Source of the DNA: an uncultured beta proteobacterium | Lineage (GTDB): Bacteria > Pseudomonadota > Gammaproteobacteria > Burkholderiales > Rhodocyclaceae | DNA: 5,486 bases | Assembly: GCA_903930395.1 (NCBI GenBank) | Contig: CAIYYE010000462.1 | Coordinates: 1-5,486, forward strand | Direction: 5' to 3' | Shown here: positions 1-5,486 of the stretch, piece by piece | Position numbering within the stretch: the stretch's first letter is position 1 | How the letters are laid out: every line of letters starts with the position of its first letter | Translations under genes and position numbers: made by a program | The notes under the pieces: model-generated | Told to the model about the DNA's origin: nothing | The model's database searches: none | What the model saw: the letters and a program-made list of their open reading frames with translations, nothing else

Positions 1-2531
1 AGTGTGGCGGCGGCCACTTCCTCGACGATCTTGATGGCGTCGCCCGAGCTGATGCCCGGCTTGCTGTCGCCCATGATCTTGGCGGCGACAAAACCGTTGA
101 AGCGCTCGACCTGTTCCGGCCCGACAATGTTCCTGACCGTACTGACCGCCGACAGCGGAATCATGGCCTTGGTCGTCGTGCTGCGCACATAGACCTTGCC
201 AAGATCGTCCGGCTTCATCCGGTAGCTGGCTTCAGCCTGCAACTGCACGCGGTAGACGCGCCCCGCCTTGTTGAAGTCATTGACGTAGAGCGCCCCCATG
301 GTGCTTTGCAGGGTCTGGTAAATCTCGTTGAGCGGGATGCCGAGAGCCAGCGCCTTCGCTTCATCGACCTCGACGAACAGTTGCGGCACGGTTGGCCGGA
401 AGAAAGTGCTGATGCGGGTGAACTCGGTGCGCTTCTGCAGTTCGGCGATGAATTGCTGGGTGATTTCGTTGAGCTTCTTGCTGTCGCCATCGATGCGGTT
501 CTGCAGGTACACCTCGAAACCGCCGGCCGTGCCCAGACCCATGATGGGCGGCGGGTTGAAAACCAATGCCATGCCATCCGGCTGCATCATGCCCATGCCC
601 ATGAACTTGCCGGCCAGGTCCTGCGCCTTGGCATCGCGCTCACTCCAGTCCTTGAGTGGAATGAAGATGGTGCCGGCGTTGGGTTTGTTGCCGCCGCCAA
701 TGAGGTCGAAGCCGGCGACGACGAAGGTGTGCGCCACCGCCGGATCGTTGGCCACCATCTGGCGCATGCTTTCGCCGGTTTTCTCGGTGCGCTTGAGCGT
801 TGCGCCATCGGGCAGCATCAGTGCCGAGATCAGGTAGCCTTGGTCTTCGGCCGGCACGAAGCTGCCGGGAATGAAGCGAAAGAAGGCGACGGTCGAGGCG
901 ATGACCAGTGCAAAAATGATGCCGCCGATAACACCGTGCTTGAGCGTCAGGCCGACGGTGCTGACGTAGGAACGGGTAAATCGCTCGAATAGCCGGTTGA
1001 ACGGGATGAACAGTTTGTGTTCGGTGTGCTGGGCTTTGAGCAGCAGCGCGCAGAGCGCCGGCGTCAGGGTCAGTGCGACGACGCCGGAGAGGACGACGGC
1101 GACGGCCACAGTGACGGCGAACTGCTTGTAGAGCTGGCCGGCAATGCCGCCGAGGAAGGCGACCGGAATGAAGACCGAGCAGAGGACGAGAACGATGGCG
1201 ATCAGCGCGCCTTGCACCTGCTGCATGGCCTTGATCGCGGCATCGCGCGGCGACAGCTTTTCTTCGGCCATCAGTCGCTCGACGTTTTCCAGCACGACAA
1301 TGGCGTCATCGACGACGATACCGATCGCCAGCACCATGGCGAACAGCGTCAAGGTGTTGATCGAGAAACCGAACAGCCAGAGGCCGGCGAAGGTTCCGAT
1401 CAATGAAATCGGCACGGCGACCATCGGTATCAACGTGGCGCGCCAGCTTTGCAGGAAAATATAGACGACAGCCAGGACCAGGATCATCGCCTCGATGAGC
1501 GTCTTGACGACTTCATGGATGGAGGCGGAAACGAAACGCGTCGTGTCGAAGGGGATGACGTAGCCCATGCCTTCCGGCATTTTCTTCTTCAGCTCTTCCA
1601 TGCGGACGCGCACTTTCTCGGCAACGTCCAGCGCATTGGCGCCGGTCTGCAGGAAGACGCCCATGGCGATGGTCGGCTGCCCATCGAGTGTCACGCTCTG
1701 GTCGTAGCTGTAGGCACCCAGCTCGAGGCGCGCAACATCCCGGAGGCGGAGTGTGCCCCCGGGCCCGCTGGAACGGATCACGATGTTGCCGAATTCCTCT
1801 GGCGTCAGCAGGCGCCCCTTGGCGGTCACGGTGTAGACCAGCATCTGGTCGGCCGGGGCTGGCTCCTGACCGATCTTGCCGGCCGCATTCTGGGCATTCT
1901 GGGCGCGGATGGCATCGGCAATATCGCTGATCGTCAGGCCAAGCTGGGCCATGCGGTCCGGTTTCAGCCAGACGCGCATCGAGTAGTCCTGGGCGCCGAA
2001 AATGGTGACGTCGCCGACACCCTTGACCCGCTTCAGCTCGTCGGCAATGTTCAGGCTGGCGTAATTGGAGAGGAAGAGCGTGTTGTAGCGGCCTTTCTCG
2101 GAATCAAGCGCGACCACCTGCAGGATGTCGTTGGAGCGCTTCTGGACGATCACACCGTTGTTGCGTACCTCTGCCGGCAGGCGGGGTTCGGCGGCCTTGA
2201 CGCGGTTATTGACGTTGACTGCAGCGACGTCAACGTTGGTGCCGACATCGAAGGTGGCGGTGATGGTGATGGCGCCGTTGGCCGATGCCGAGGACGTGAA
2301 ATAGGACAGATTCTCGACCCCGTTGAGCTGTTCCTCAATCGGTGCCGCAACCGTCTTGGCCAGCGTTTCAGCCGAAGCGCCCGGGTAGTTGGCGGAGATC
2401 AGCACGGTCGGCGGGGCGATTTGCGGGTATTGCGCGATGGGCAGCACCTGCGAGGCGACCAGCCCGGCAATGATGATAATGATCGAAATGACCGAGGCGA
2501 AAATTGGCCGGTTGATGAAGAATTTCGACAT
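1..2531 (-). CDS. RND efflux pump, inner-membrane subunit of the HAE1 (AcrB/MexB/MexF) family, 3' end cut by the window
   Basis: This is the proton-driven inner-membrane transporter of a tripartite drug/solvent efflux pump. It takes amphiphilic substrates from the periplasm and inner membrane and passes them through the adaptor to an outer-membrane channel. The frame is open without interruption from the ATG at 2531 to base 1, about 843 codons; the family is usually 1030-1060 residues, so the last transmembrane block is missing. The start MSKFFINRPIFASV is the typical HAE1 N-terminus with TM1 (about 9-29). TM2-TM6 lie at about 344-498 and TM7 at about 533-551. TM4 carries the proton-relay pair D408-D409 in GIVVDDAIVVLENVERLM. 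The glycine-rich switch loop is at 607-615 (GFDLIGGGN), followed by IFIPLKDW. The partner Lys and Arg of TM10/TM11 lie outside the window. The gene follows the adaptor gene after 9 bases. AAGGAG (2537-2542), overlapping the adaptor stop codon, fixes the start. Several stretches (GAQDYSMRVWL, GIVVDDAIVV, YKQFAVTVA) resemble MexF as much as AcrB. Substrates cannot be read from the sequence. Confidence 0.96.
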   Translation of the reverse strand, partial: MSKFFINRPIFASVISIIIIIAGLVASQVLPIAQYPQIAPPTVLISANYPGASAETLAKTVAAPIEEQLNGVENLSYFTSSASANGAITITATFDVGTNVDVAAVNVNNRVKAAEPRLPAEVRNNGVIVQKRSNDILQVVALDSEKGRYNTLFLSNYASLNIADELKRVKGVGDVTIFGAQDYSMRVWLKPDRMAQLGLTISDIADAIRAQNAQNAAGKIGQEPAPADQMLVYTVTAKGRLLTPEEFGNIVIRSSGPGGTLRLRDVARLELGAYSYDQSVTLDGQPTIAMGVFLQTGANALDVAEKVRVRMEELKKKMPEGMGYVIPFDTTRFVSASIHEVVKTLIEAMILVLAVVYIFLQSWRATLIPMVAVPISLIGTFAGLWLFGFSINTLTLFAMVLAIGIVVDDAIVVLENVERLMAEEKLSPRDAAIKAMQQVQGALIAIVLVLCSVFIPVAFLGGIAGQLYKQFAVTVAVAVVLSGVVALTLTPALCALLLKAQHTEHKLFIPFNRLFERFTRSYVSTVGLTLKHGVIGGIIFALVIASTVAFFRFIPGSFVPAEDQGYLISALMLPDGATLKRTEKTGESMRQMVANDPAVAHTFVVAGFDLIGGGNKPNAGTIFIPLKDWSERDAKAQDLAGKFMGMGMMQPDGMALVFNPPPIMGLGTAGGFEVYLQNRIDGDSKKLNEITQQFIAELQKRTEFTRISTFFRPTVPQLFVEVDEAKALALGIPLNEIYQTLQSTMGALYVNDFNKAGRVYRVQLQAEASYRMKPDDLGKVYVRSTTTKAMIPLSAVSTVRNIVGPEQVERFNGFVAAKIMGDSKPGISSGDAIKIVEEVAAAT

Positions 2532-2536
2532 CGTCG

Positions 2537-2542
2537 CTCCTT
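2537..2542 (-). promoter_or_regulatory. Ribosome binding site of the pump gene, overlapping the adaptor stop codon
   Basis: On the minus strand AAGGAG lies 5 bases before the pump ATG, and its first two bases belong to the TAA stop of the adaptor gene. The stop/SD overlap fits translational coupling and a single two-gene transcript, and it fixes the pump start at 2531. Confidence 0.8.
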
Positions 2543-3677
2543 AGGCCTTGGGGGCCTGCTGAGCAGCCGGCGCGGCGCCGGGGACGACCGGCGGATGCGG
2601 GGCGACCGGGGCGCCGGGGCGCAGTTTCATGAGATTGTCGACGATGACCTTGTCGCCGGCCTTGAGACCACCCAGGATGACCCAGTCCGTGCCGCGCCAT
2701 TCGCCGGCCTGCACGGGGCGCGGCGTGACCTTGTCGCCTTCGCCGGCAAGCATGAGCAGCGGGCCCTGCTCGGACTGCACGACAGCCGATTGCGGCACCA
2801 GGAAAACGCCATCGCGCACGCCGGTGAGCAGGCGGATACGGACGAACTGGCCGGGCAAAAGCTGGTTGTCGTTGTTGTCAAATTCGGCACGCAAGGCCTG
2901 CGTACCTAGGGTCGTATCGATGTTGCCGGCCAGGAAATTGAGCTTTCCGGGCTTGGGATAAAGCGTGCCATTGGCCAGGATCAGTTCGACGCCACTGATG
3001 TTTTTGCTGCTCACGCGGCCGCCGGCCAGCTTGGCCAGGTCGCTGTCGCCGAGGCTGAAGCGAACCCAGATCGGATTGCTTTGGTAGATTGAAGTGAGCA
3101 GGCTGTCGCTACCGACCGTGATCAGGTTGCCTTCAGACTTTGCGGCGCGACCTGTCGTCCCGGAAACCGGGGCGGTCACGGTTGTCCACGACAGGTTCAG
3201 TTCGGCTTGGCGCAGCGCCGCCTGGGCGATGGCGTTGGCCGAGGCGGTGTCGTCGTATTCCTTCTGGCTGATGGCCTTGGCTTCGATCAGGCTCTTCAGG
3301 CGATTCATTTCGCGGCTGGTCTGGTCGGCCTTGGCCTTGGCTTCGGCCAAGGCAATTTCATAGCTGGAACGGTCGATCTGGAACAGCGCTTGCCCCGCCT
3401 TGACGGTCTCGCCTTCCTGGTAGAGGCGCTTGACCAGGATGCCGCCGACGCGTGCCCGCACTTCGGTTTCACGGGCGCCTTCGGTCTGCGCCATGACTTC
3501 AATGGACGACGACACACGCTGCGGCTGCACTTCGAGCACCGTGACCGGCATTGGGCCCATGGCGGGCGGGCCGGCCGGCTTGGTGTCCGAACAACCGACA
3601 AGCAAGGTGGCACCCAGTGCGGCCACGCCCAGCAGGATGGAAATCGTTTTGCGCTCAGGCAGGGTTCCGGAATTCAT
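2541..3677 (-). CDS. RND efflux periplasmic adaptor subunit (AcrA/MexA-type membrane fusion lipoprotein)
   Basis: This 378-residue protein is the periplasmic adaptor that joins the RND pump to the outer-membrane channel. It has a lipoprotein signal: basic R9-K10, a hydrophobic stretch 12-28 and the lipobox LVGC with C29 as the acylated cysteine. The lipoyl/barrel-sandwich half-motif is at about 72-102 (RARVGGILVKR, then EGETVKAGQALFQID). The alpha-hairpin spans about 103-163 and carries the channel-docking pattern R-x3-L-x6-S as R126, L130 and S137, then KEYD. The second lipoyl half follows (TTVTAPVSGTTGR, 165-177). The beta-barrel and membrane-proximal domains come next, with LLPGQFVRIRL and LVPQSAVV motifs. 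The last 25 or so residues are a Pro/Ala-rich tail. The length is close to that of AcrA (397). The ATG at 3677 has GGAG at 3685-3688, 7 bases upstream. It is the first gene of the operon and is divergent from the TetR-family regulator. The family assignment is secure; a specific name such as acrA or mexA would be a label only. Confidence 0.96.
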   Translation of the reverse strand: MNSGTLPERKTISILLGVAALGATLLVGCSDTKPAGPPAMGPMPVTVLEVQPQRVSSSIEVMAQTEGARETEVRARVGGILVKRLYQEGETVKAGQALFQIDRSSYEIALAEAKAKADQTSREMNRLKSLIEAKAISQKEYDDTASANAIAQAALRQAELNLSWTTVTAPVSGTTGRAAKSEGNLITVGSDSLLTSIYQSNPIWVRFSLGDSDLAKLAGGRVSSKNISGVELILANGTLYPKPGKLNFLAGNIDTTLGTQALRAEFDNNDNQLLPGQFVRIRLLTGVRDGVFLVPQSAVVQSEQGPLLMLAGEGDKVTPRPVQAGEWRGTDWVILGGLKAGDKVIVDNLMKLRPGAPVAPHPPVVPGAAPAAQQAPKA

Positions 3678-3709
3678 GGGCTTGCTCCAAAAAGTGAAAT
3701 GTTTGGGCT

Positions 3710-3737
3710 ATTATATACAAACACGAATGTATGTAAA
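3710..3737 (-). promoter_or_regulatory. Predicted sigma-70 promoter of the efflux operon
   Basis: Reading the minus strand, a -35 box TTTACA (3737-3732; 5 of 6 to TTGACA) is followed by a 16-base spacer and a perfect -10 box TATAAT (3715-3710). The predicted start point is near 3703, giving a leader of about 26 bases before the adaptor ATG, with GGAG at 3685-3688. The spacer and both boxes overlap the inverted repeat at 3712-3735, so a bound repressor would block polymerase. This is a strong consensus-like promoter held down by an operator, the usual design for inducible efflux operons. Confidence 0.75.
3712..3735. promoter_or_regulatory. AcrR/TtgR-type operator (24-bp imperfect inverted repeat)
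   Basis: The arms TATATACA (3712-3719) and TGTATGTA (3728-3735) are inverted repeats matching at 7 of 8 positions around the 8-base centre AACACGAA. On the minus strand the site reads TACATACATT, CGTG, TTTGTATATA. Compared from memory with the E. coli AcrR operator (TACATACATT, TGTG, AATGTATGTA), 20 of 24 positions agree. It lies between an RND efflux operon and a divergent AcrR-like regulator, which is the classical arrangement. The expected ligand is the adjacent TetR-family protein; binding itself is inferred. Confidence 0.82.
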
Positions 3738-3742
3738 AGATT

Positions 3743-3770
3743 TTGGGCGATCGGACCAATGGCTTAACAT
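3743..3770 (+). promoter_or_regulatory. Possible weak promoter of the TetR-family regulator
   Basis: TTGGGC (3743-3748) and TAACAT (3765-3770) are spaced by 16 bases and match the sigma-70 boxes at 3 and 4 of 6 positions. Transcription would start near 3777 and give a leader of about 40 bases before the GTG start at 3815. The -35 box begins 7 bases from the operator edge, so autoregulation is plausible. The match is weak and other placements in the operator region are possible. Confidence 0.3.
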
Positions 3771-3802
3771 GGACAGTGGCAAGGGCAAAAAATGCCAAGC
3801 CC

Positions 3803-3808
3803 GGAGAG
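3803..3808 (+). promoter_or_regulatory. Ribosome binding site that decides a GTG start for the regulator
   Basis: GGAGAG, with core GGAG at 3803-3806, stands 8 bases before the GTG at 3815. No comparable site precedes the more upstream in-frame TTG at 3743. This supports GTG as the true start. Confidence 0.7.
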
Positions 3809-3814
3809 ATCAAA

Positions 3815-4435
3815 GTGGTCAGAAAAACCAAGGAAGACGCGGAAAAAACCCGTCAGGACATTATTGAATCGGCACGCACGGTGTTTCATCAGTGCGGCGT
3901 CAGCCGTTCGACGCTGGAAAAGATCGCCAAGGAAGCGGGCGTTACCCGCGGGGCAATCTATTGGCATTTCAAGGACAAGGCCGAGTTGTTTTTTGCCATG
4001 CGCGAGGATGTCTTTGCGCCTATGGTCGAGCGGACCGATGCCCTGCTGCTCTCGGACGTTTACGATAACCCGCTCGATGCCATCGAAGCCTCGCTCAAGG
4101 AATTTTTCCGCGTTCTCGACGATTGCCCGGTGGTGCGCGAAGTTTTCGAGATCATGATTTCGCGCTGCGAATATGTCGATGAATTTGCGGCCGTTCAGGA
4201 GGAGGCTGGTCGCCCGGCCTACGAATTTCTGGAAAAAATGGAACGCGTCTACGGCAGGGCGGCGGAAAAAGGTGTGTTGCGCCCTGGCCTTGACCCGGAA
4301 ACCGCTGCCCGGGACACCTGGGCTTTCACGAGCGGCCTGCTGCACCTCATGCTCGGCTGCCAAAAGGGCTCCGATCTCGACCGACGGATTCCGGCAATGA
4401 TCACGTCGCACATGCGGCTGCGGCGTCTGGGCTGA
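3815..4435 (+). CDS. TetR/AcrR-family transcriptional repressor of the divergent efflux operon
   Basis: A 206-residue ligand-responsive repressor, predicted to bind the operator at 3712-3735 as a dimer and release it when an efflux substrate binds. From the GTG start the protein begins MVRKTKEDAEKTRQDIIESA, which aligns with the AcrR N-terminus (MARKTKQEALETRQHIL, recalled). The HTH lies at about 33-52: L34-E35-K36-I37-A38, then GVTRGAIYWHFKDKAELF (42-59), nearly identical to AcrR and TtgR. The C-terminal half is the helical ligand and dimer domain; ISRCEYVDEFAAVQ resembles the AcrR segment containing KCEFVGEMAVVQ. The length is close to that of AcrR (215). An in-frame TTG at 3743 would add 24 residues (GDRTNGLTWTVARAKNAKP and so on) that do not look like the family. 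The gene is divergent from the adaptor gene with 137 bases between the starts. Its exact ligand cannot be read. Confidence 0.93.
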   Translation: MVRKTKEDAEKTRQDIIESARTVFHQCGVSRSTLEKIAKEAGVTRGAIYWHFKDKAELFFAMREDVFAPMVERTDALLLSDVYDNPLDAIEASLKEFFRVLDDCPVVREVFEIMISRCEYVDEFAAVQEEAGRPAYEFLEKMERVYGRAAEKGVLRPGLDPETAARDTWAFTSGLLHLMLGCQKGSDLDRRIPAMITSHMRLRRLG

Positions 4436-4537
4436 ACTGAATCCATTTCCTCGGTGAGTTGCACCATATTTGGCTCAACGACTTGAAGGCGGCAGGCAAG
4501 ATAGCCAGGAACAGCCCCGTAGAAACTTTTTCCGCTG
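4436..4537. other. Gap between the regulator gene and the CIRCE element; no feature supported
   Basis: I see no coding frame, RNA gene or strong terminator here. The best hairpin candidates (TGAG/CTCA around 4456-4476, GGC/GCC around 4491-4506) have only 3-4 pairs and no T-run, so I do not call them. A stretch GAAACTTTT (4522-4530) resembles a sigma-E -35 box, but no convincing -10 box follows. Without a visible terminator, some read-through from the regulator gene toward rpoH is possible. Confidence 0.5.
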
Positions 4538-4564
4538 TTAGCACTCCCAAGCAACGAGTGCTAA
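4538..4564. promoter_or_regulatory. CIRCE element (HrcA repressor operator) upstream of rpoH
   Basis: TTAGCACTC (4538-4546), a 9-base spacer CCAAGCAAC (4547-4555), and GAGTGCTAA (4556-4564) form a perfect 9-9-9 inverted repeat identical to the CIRCE consensus. CIRCE is the DNA site of HrcA, the heat-shock repressor whose activity depends on the GroEL chaperonin; it normally controls groESL and dnaK operons. Here it ends 34 bases before the rpoH ATG. The identity of the site is certain by sequence. That it represses rpoH in this organism is inferred from position. Confidence 0.95.
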
Positions 4565-4567
4565 TAT
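4538..4567 (+). promoter_or_regulatory. Possible sigma-70 promoter of rpoH embedded in the CIRCE arms
   Basis: TTAGCA (4538-4543, 4 of 6 to TTGACA) is the start of the left CIRCE arm. TAATAT (4562-4567, 4 of 6 to TATAAT) begins in the right arm, with an 18-base spacer. A start point near 4574 would give a leader of about 25 bases. HrcA on CIRCE would then cover both boxes. The boxes are imperfect and the spacer is one base over the optimum, so the placement is tentative. Confidence 0.4.
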
Positions 4568-4581
4568 ATCCATGTAACTTG

Positions 4582-4587
4582 AAGGAG
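4582..4587 (+). promoter_or_regulatory. Ribosome binding site of rpoH
   Basis: AAGGAG lies 11 bases before the ATG at 4599, somewhat farther than the usual 5-9. No better in-frame start lies nearby, and the encoded N-terminus (GNIDAYIQVANRYPML at 14-29) aligns well with E. coli RpoH from this start. Confidence 0.7.
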
Positions 4588-4598
4588 AACCTTACGCC

Positions 4599-5459
4599 AT
4601 GACCTACGCCCTGACGCTTCCCGTCCCGTCAGCCATTGGTAACATCGACGCCTACATTCAGGTGGCGAACCGTTATCCGATGCTGGCCGAGGCTGAGGAG
4701 ATCCGGCTGGCCGAGCGTTTCCACAATGAAGGTGATGTGGGGGCGGCGCGGCAGCTTGTTCTTTCGCATCTTCGCCTCGTCATTTCGATTGCCCGCGGCT
4801 ACCTCGGCTATGGCCTGCCGCATGCCGACCTCATCCAGGAAGGCAATATCGGACTCATGAAGGCGGTCAAACGCTTCGATCCGGCCCGCGGTGTCCGCCT
4901 GGTGTCGTTTGCCATGCACTGGATCAAGGCCGAGATTCACGAGTACATCCTGAAAAACTGGCGCCTGGTCAAAGTGGCGACGACCAAGGCCCAGCGCAAG
5001 CTGTTTTTCAACCTGCGCAGCCTGAAGAGCGATTACGAAGCAACCGATACCCTGTCCGGCACTCAGGCCGCCGAGGTCGCCGCGCGCCTTGGCGTCAAGC
5101 AGGATGAAGTGGTCGAGATGGAAACCCGCCTGTCCGGTCGCGACATCGCGCTGGAAGGCAACCCGGACGATGGTGACGAAGCTTTCGCGCCGATCGACTA
5201 CCTGGCCGACTCGCGCTACGAACCGACCCGCGTCCTTGAAAACAAAGCCATCGCCCGCCTGCACGAGGAAGGTCTGCACGAAGCCTTGAGCACGCTCGAC
5301 CCGCGCAGCCGCCGCATCATCGAAGCCCGCTGGCTGCCGGAAGGTGAAGCCGCAACGCTGCACGACCTGGCCGCCGAGTTCGATGTTTCAGCCGAACGGA
5401 TACGCCAGATCGAGGTCAAGGCGCTGCAGAAAATGCGCGGCGCGCTGACGCCGGCCTGA
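4599..5459 (+). CDS. rpoH: RNA polymerase heat-shock sigma factor RpoH (sigma-32)
   Basis: This alternative sigma factor directs core RNA polymerase to heat-shock promoters (chaperones, ATP-dependent proteases). The 286 residues match the 284 of E. coli RpoH. Region 1.2 is at about 14-45 (GNIDAYIQVANRYPML). Region 2 is at about 51-121: LSHLRLVISIARGYLGYGLPH, DLIQEGNIGLMKAVKRFDP (77-95) and RLVSFAMHWIKAEIHEYIL (100-118), including the core-binding and -10-reading segments. The diagnostic RpoH box QRKLFFNLR is exact at 132-140; it is the hallmark separating sigma-32 from other sigma-70 members. Region 4 has an HTH at about 253-280 (TLHDLAAEFDVSAERIRQIE) that reads the -35 box. The gene is monocistronic as far as visible. 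It is preceded by a perfect CIRCE element, so HrcA is a likely transcriptional regulator. I see no damage or odd base use. Confidence 0.98.
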   Translation: MTYALTLPVPSAIGNIDAYIQVANRYPMLAEAEEIRLAERFHNEGDVGAARQLVLSHLRLVISIARGYLGYGLPHADLIQEGNIGLMKAVKRFDPARGVRLVSFAMHWIKAEIHEYILKNWRLVKVATTKAQRKLFFNLRSLKSDYEATDTLSGTQAAEVAARLGVKQDEVVEMETRLSGRDIALEGNPDDGDEAFAPIDYLADSRYEPTRVLENKAIARLHEEGLHEALSTLDPRSRRIIEARWLPEGEAATLHDLAAEFDVSAERIRQIEVKALQKMRGALTPA

Positions 5460-5479
5460 TCGGCGCTTCAGTCAAAGAA

Positions 5480-5486
5480 AAGGGAG
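5480..5486 (+). promoter_or_regulatory. Possible ribosome binding site of a gene beyond the right edge
   Basis: AAGGGAG ends the window, 20 bases after the rpoH stop, within a purine-rich run. It could serve a downstream gene on the same strand, but no start codon is visible. No terminator hairpin is seen in the 27 bases after rpoH. Confidence 0.2.

Noticed and set aside
1449..2909. A 486-codon open frame on the plus strand, with other long plus-strand frames at 306-992 and 1017-1406
   Set aside because: They lie opposite the pump and adaptor genes, whose minus-strand frames are intact and clearly conserved. The products are rich in Asp, Gly, Arg and His with no domain, as expected for antisense shadows in GC-rich DNA.
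3702..3748. TTTGGGC occurs on both sides of the operator (3702-3708 and 3742-3748)
   Set aside because: A 7-base direct repeat 40 bases apart is compatible with chance, and it matches no known site or duplication scar.
3764..4411. A 215-codon minus-strand frame opposite the TetR-family regulator
   Set aside because: It is the antisense of a well-supported regulator gene, with no family resemblance. The same holds for the 244-codon frame opposite rpoH at 4629-5363.
4480..4512. CTTGAA at 4483-4488 as a sigma-32 -35 box that would autoregulate rpoH
   Set aside because: No CCCCAT-like -10 box follows at the required distance, so the match is only half a promoter.
4436..4537. Rho-independent terminator after the regulator gene
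   Set aside because: Only 3-4 bp stems are found and no T-run follows them.
1..5486. A novel multi-gene system, mobile element, CRISPR array or defence island
   Set aside because: All coding space is taken by four recognisable genes (RND pump, adaptor, TetR-family repressor, rpoH) in a known layout. No terminal repeats, transposase, integrase, tRNA or repeat array is visible.

Overview
This window reads as ordinary chromosomal DNA of a Gram-negative proteobacterium. It is GC-rich, with strong G/C preference at third codon positions. The sigma-32 protein, the AcrR-type efflux control and a CIRCE element in front of rpoH together suggest a beta-proteobacterium, perhaps of the Rhodocyclales. 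That placement is inference from codon use and protein resemblance, not a database result.

Region 1 (1-3677, minus strand) is a two-gene RND efflux operon. A periplasmic adaptor lipoprotein (2541-3677) is followed after 9 bases by an AcrB/MexF-type inner-membrane pump (2531 down to base 1). The pump runs off the left edge after about 843 codons, so its last 190-210 residues, and any outer-membrane channel gene behind it, are not visible. Region 2 (3678-3814) is the divergent control region. It holds a consensus-like promoter for the efflux operon and an inverted repeat very similar to the E. coli AcrR operator, lying over that promoter. Region 3 (3815-4435, plus strand) is the divergently transcribed TetR/AcrR-family repressor, which probably starts at a GTG codon. 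Region 4 (4436-4598) is a gap that ends in a perfect CIRCE element (HrcA repressor site) and a ribosome binding site. Region 5 (4599-5459, plus strand) is rpoH, the heat-shock sigma factor sigma-32, complete, with an exact RpoH box.

Two regulatory circuits sit side by side. In the first, the TetR-family protein probably represses the efflux operon, and perhaps itself, through the shared operator until a ligand binds. In the second, HrcA probably represses rpoH, tying the sigma-32 regulon to chaperone status through HrcA. I see no evidence that the two circuits are linked, and no mobile element, CRISPR array, RNA gene or new multi-gene system. The most useful observations are the two operator sites.
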